The notes under the pieces were generated by a model. It did no database searches, had not been told where the DNA came from, and saw nothing but the letters and a program-made list of their open reading frames with translations. Positions 61,983 through 64,000 of a stretch of 64,000 bases of DNA are shown piece by piece. Location of the stretch: positions 7,772,370 to 7,836,369 of the forward strand of contig OW028579.1 of NCBI GenBank assembly GCA_932294295.1, in the 5' to 3' direction. The position numbers and the translations under genes were made by a program. How positions within the stretch are numbered: the first letter of the stretch is position 1; the number at the start of each line of letters is the position of its first letter. Origin of the DNA: Alitta virens. Taxonomy: Eukaryota > Annelida > Polychaeta > Phyllodocida > Nereididae.

Positions 61983-62234
61983 GTGAGGTATAGGCCATTT
62001 ATGAAACGTTTACATCAGACATTGAAACCAAGTGTATTCCACTGTAATGTCTGAAGATAGGAGTGTGCCCACCTGGGTTTTCAAATGTTTCGATAAGCAA
62101 AAATGATAATCACACTTGAGTGAATTCTTTTGTCTTGGGTCCTCTCTCAATTTGGAGGCAATTTAGACTTGAAAAACGCTGGGAATATATGACTTTTATA
62201 TCTTGTCTCATTCTGTCATTCTCTTTCCATCCAG
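61983..62234 (+). other. Nuclear-receptor intron between zinc fingers
   Basis: A 252-bp intron, GTGAGG to TTTCCATCCAG. The open frame continuing past 61982 is read-through into the intron. Confidence 0.9.
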
Positions 62235-62376
62235 GGATTCTTTAGAAGAAGTCTCAAATCAGCTAGCAAGTACAAATGTGTGGGGAAAGGCAACTGCAGA
62301 ATGGATGTCAGTGGCAGAGTGTTCTGTCCTCATTGCAGATACCTCAAATGCCTCGCTGTGGGCATGTCCAGAGATG
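62235..62376 (+). CDS. Nuclear receptor: second zinc finger and start of C-terminal extension
   Basis: The 142-bp exon has acceptor TTTCCATCCAG and donor GTCAGT, phase 0 to 1. It begins GFFRRSL, completing the recognition helix. It then gives the second finger with cysteines spaced C-x5-C-x9-C-x2-C (CVGKGNC ... FCPHC), followed by RYLKCLAVGMSRDG. The tail CLAVGMSRD is characteristic of NR1-type receptors such as the ROR, E75 and Rev-erb group, so I place it near subfamily NR1. The first-finger differences and the body of the second finger do not match any one of them, and no symbol is assigned. The hinge and ligand-binding exons are not in the remaining 1.6 kb as far as I can see. Confidence 0.93.
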
Positions 62377-62909
62377 GTCAGTACATTGTAGCTTTCTAAT
62401 TTGAACATTTCATATTTTTCATCAGTTTTGTGTCAGATGTTTTTTTTTATCATACATCCTATGATGTTATACCTGGCTAGAGATTCTCAATTTCTCATGC
62501 ATCCCGGTTGCCAAGTACTGCTATAAGGCTGGTCAGTTCACGTGTGTTTATGACATTAAAAACTTTAATAATAATACAATTTCAAAGTACAGACAAATAT
62601 TTTACTTGTGCCAGTGGTTTTAATTTGGCTATCCATGTACAGATGTTAAATAATAGTAGGAGCCCAGGGGAAAATAAAAATCTCTTTAGAGGACGTGGTT
62701 TAGGAATATGCCAAGAGCATTAATTACACCTGCTTCTTTGGACGTTATATAGCTTGAAATTGTTCAGGTGTTCTATATGACCACTTAAATGTTACACTCT
62801 TGTGTTCTTTTAATTAGAGTCCATGTAAATTTTCAAATTTTCAAAATCAGACCATAAATAACAATTTTAGTGGCAAAAGAGGTCGGAGAATTGTAATGCG
62901 TACCTTCAG

Positions 62910-62952
62910 CCGCCAGGGGCGCTGCGGTCGTCTTACACTGCCCCCTGGTGTG
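62910..62952. promoter_or_regulatory. Pair of opposed CTCF-like motifs
   Basis: On +, ccgccaggggcgctgcgg resembles the CTCF core, one G short of ccaccagggggcgct. On -, 62952-62936 reads cacaccagggggcagtg, a good match to the core. The two face opposite ways, about 10 bp apart. A domesticated repeat or an inverted palindrome by descent is the alternative. Confidence 0.4.
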
Positions 62953-63210
62953 ATTTAAGGTCATCGCGACAATGTGGTTGGCGCAAGTGTGATCGATTCA
63001 AGATGATTTGTTATTCATATCTGGTTGGTTCCCCTTCTAAATAAACTCTATTTCTAGGCACTGTTAGGATTGTTACAGTCAGAGAAACAAGTTTTCTCCA
63101 AGTTTGAAGCTAGATGTGTACTCGTTACGAAATTATGGACATCGCAACTGTTGAACTGACAACGTTGTTATGACGTGCTGACGTAGTCGTTCTGAATAAC
63201 TAAAGTGAGT

Positions 63211-63332
63211 GTAACAGGTGCTGTGATTGGCCAATGATATGCGATGAAAACGGCGATAATAGGTGAAATCAAAGTAACAAGCACTGTGATTGGCCAGTGA
63301 TGCGTGAAAACGGCGATAATAGATTAAATCAA
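63211..63332 (+). repeat. Two-copy tandem repeat of about 60 bp
   Basis: gtaacaNgNNctgtgattggcca..tgaaaacggcgataatag..aaatca occurs twice in a row (63211-63273 and 63274-63332). Each unit contains ATTGGCCA, an inverted CCAAT box, and cggcgataatag. Confidence 0.85.
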
Positions 63333-64000
63333 TTTTTATCCAGTTCCGGTTGGCTTGTCCACTGTGTGGCCACTCGTCTACGGGAAGTGAGCTTCGGCCG
63401 TGACGAGCTTCGCTCATATTATGCAGTTCTTTATGACATCAGAAAATTAGGACCACCCCAACCTTACAATATAGTTCCTAGGACCACCGCAACCTAATAA
63501 TTATACTTTTTATGATGAAAGTTTTAACCCCACTTCAACAGAAGTTTAATAGTTGCATGAGGTCAATGACATGTATGACCATCAACAAAATTTTATGGGC
63601 TACACAAATACTCAAATTTATCTCAAGAATTGCAATTGAAGCACTATATCACAGTTCATAATTTTCCATCACTAAGTGTGTACATGCTTGCTACATTATC
63701 AATGTTTACTCATTCAACATATCAGATACTACTACATCACATCACATGAATTTATACCTTAGCTATTTTAGGTTAAAGTCAATCTGTGTCATCTAGATAT
63801 AAATAGATTATTCAAACAAATTTAACCAGACATATTTTCTCTGGGACATTCAGGTTATACTTGAGATTGAGGAATTCTGTTACATTTCAAATGCAAAAAC
63901 TGCATTCTTTGGTTCTTCCTTATCATTTTCTGACAAGTCATTTGTCTTGATAGTTTGATTGATCACGGATTGTAGAACTTCTTCATTTGGTAGTTTTTTA

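Larger units (their letters stand above)
62377..64000 (+). other. Nuclear-receptor intron to window end
   Basis: No hinge or ligand-binding-domain exon was recognised. It contains two opposed CTCF-like motifs (62910-62952) and a two-copy 63-bp tandem repeat with CCAAT motifs (63211-63332). Confidence 0.5.

Noticed and set aside
63063..63105. Possible next nuclear-receptor exon after tttctag
   Set aside because: The frame required by phase 1 reaches a stop within about 50 bases and shows no hinge or ligand-binding pattern.

Overview
This is an animal (metazoan) nuclear window, clearly eukaryotic. Protein signal is confined to short exons with GT/AG junctions and compatible phases, spread over tens of kilobases of AT-rich DNA. 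The rest is tRNA-derived SINEs with target-site duplications, small inverted-repeat elements and microsatellites. The domain types (CUB, LDL-receptor class A, nuclear-receptor zinc fingers) and the SINE style suggest a marine invertebrate. A deuterostome such as a hemichordate is my guess; it is not shown by the sequence.

Left edge: bases 3-152 on the + strand look like the last coding piece of a gene that enters from the left and stops at 150-152, with an AT-rich 3' flank. From 1511 to 57278, the minus strand carries nine coding exons of one gene. They encode a signal peptide, a divergent CUB domain, a linker that includes a 39-bp microexon, a second divergent CUB domain, a complete LDL-receptor class A module, and the first half of another. 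All junction phases agree, giving 364 codons. The remaining 3' exons were not found and may lie outside the window. The introns hold nearly all the repeats.

Around 57.26-57.68 kb is a CpG- and GC-richer segment containing exon 1 of the CUB/LDLa gene, a CRE octamer, a perfect TISU/YY1 element on + and a YY1-like element on -. I read it as a probable bidirectional promoter. To its right, on +, exons at 61803-61982 and 62235-62376 encode a complete nuclear-receptor DNA-binding domain with an unusual P-box. The ligand-binding domain exons must lie to the right of the window. The two genes are therefore probably head to head.

Repeats: five copies of one tRNA-derived SINE family, four of them with target-site duplications; one copy of a second tRNA-derived SINE about 40 bp from a splice donor; a family of elements rich in 'aagaccacc' with inverted ends, some containing a long palindrome; a MITE-like family with ends 'tagcattccaaat'; a roughly 2-kb inverted-repeat element bounded by TTAA; a 131-bp hairpin; and two large ACT/TAC trinucleotide arrays, which create long but meaningless Thr, Ser or Val reading frames. 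I found no prokaryotic, viral or CRISPR features and no convincing functional tRNA.
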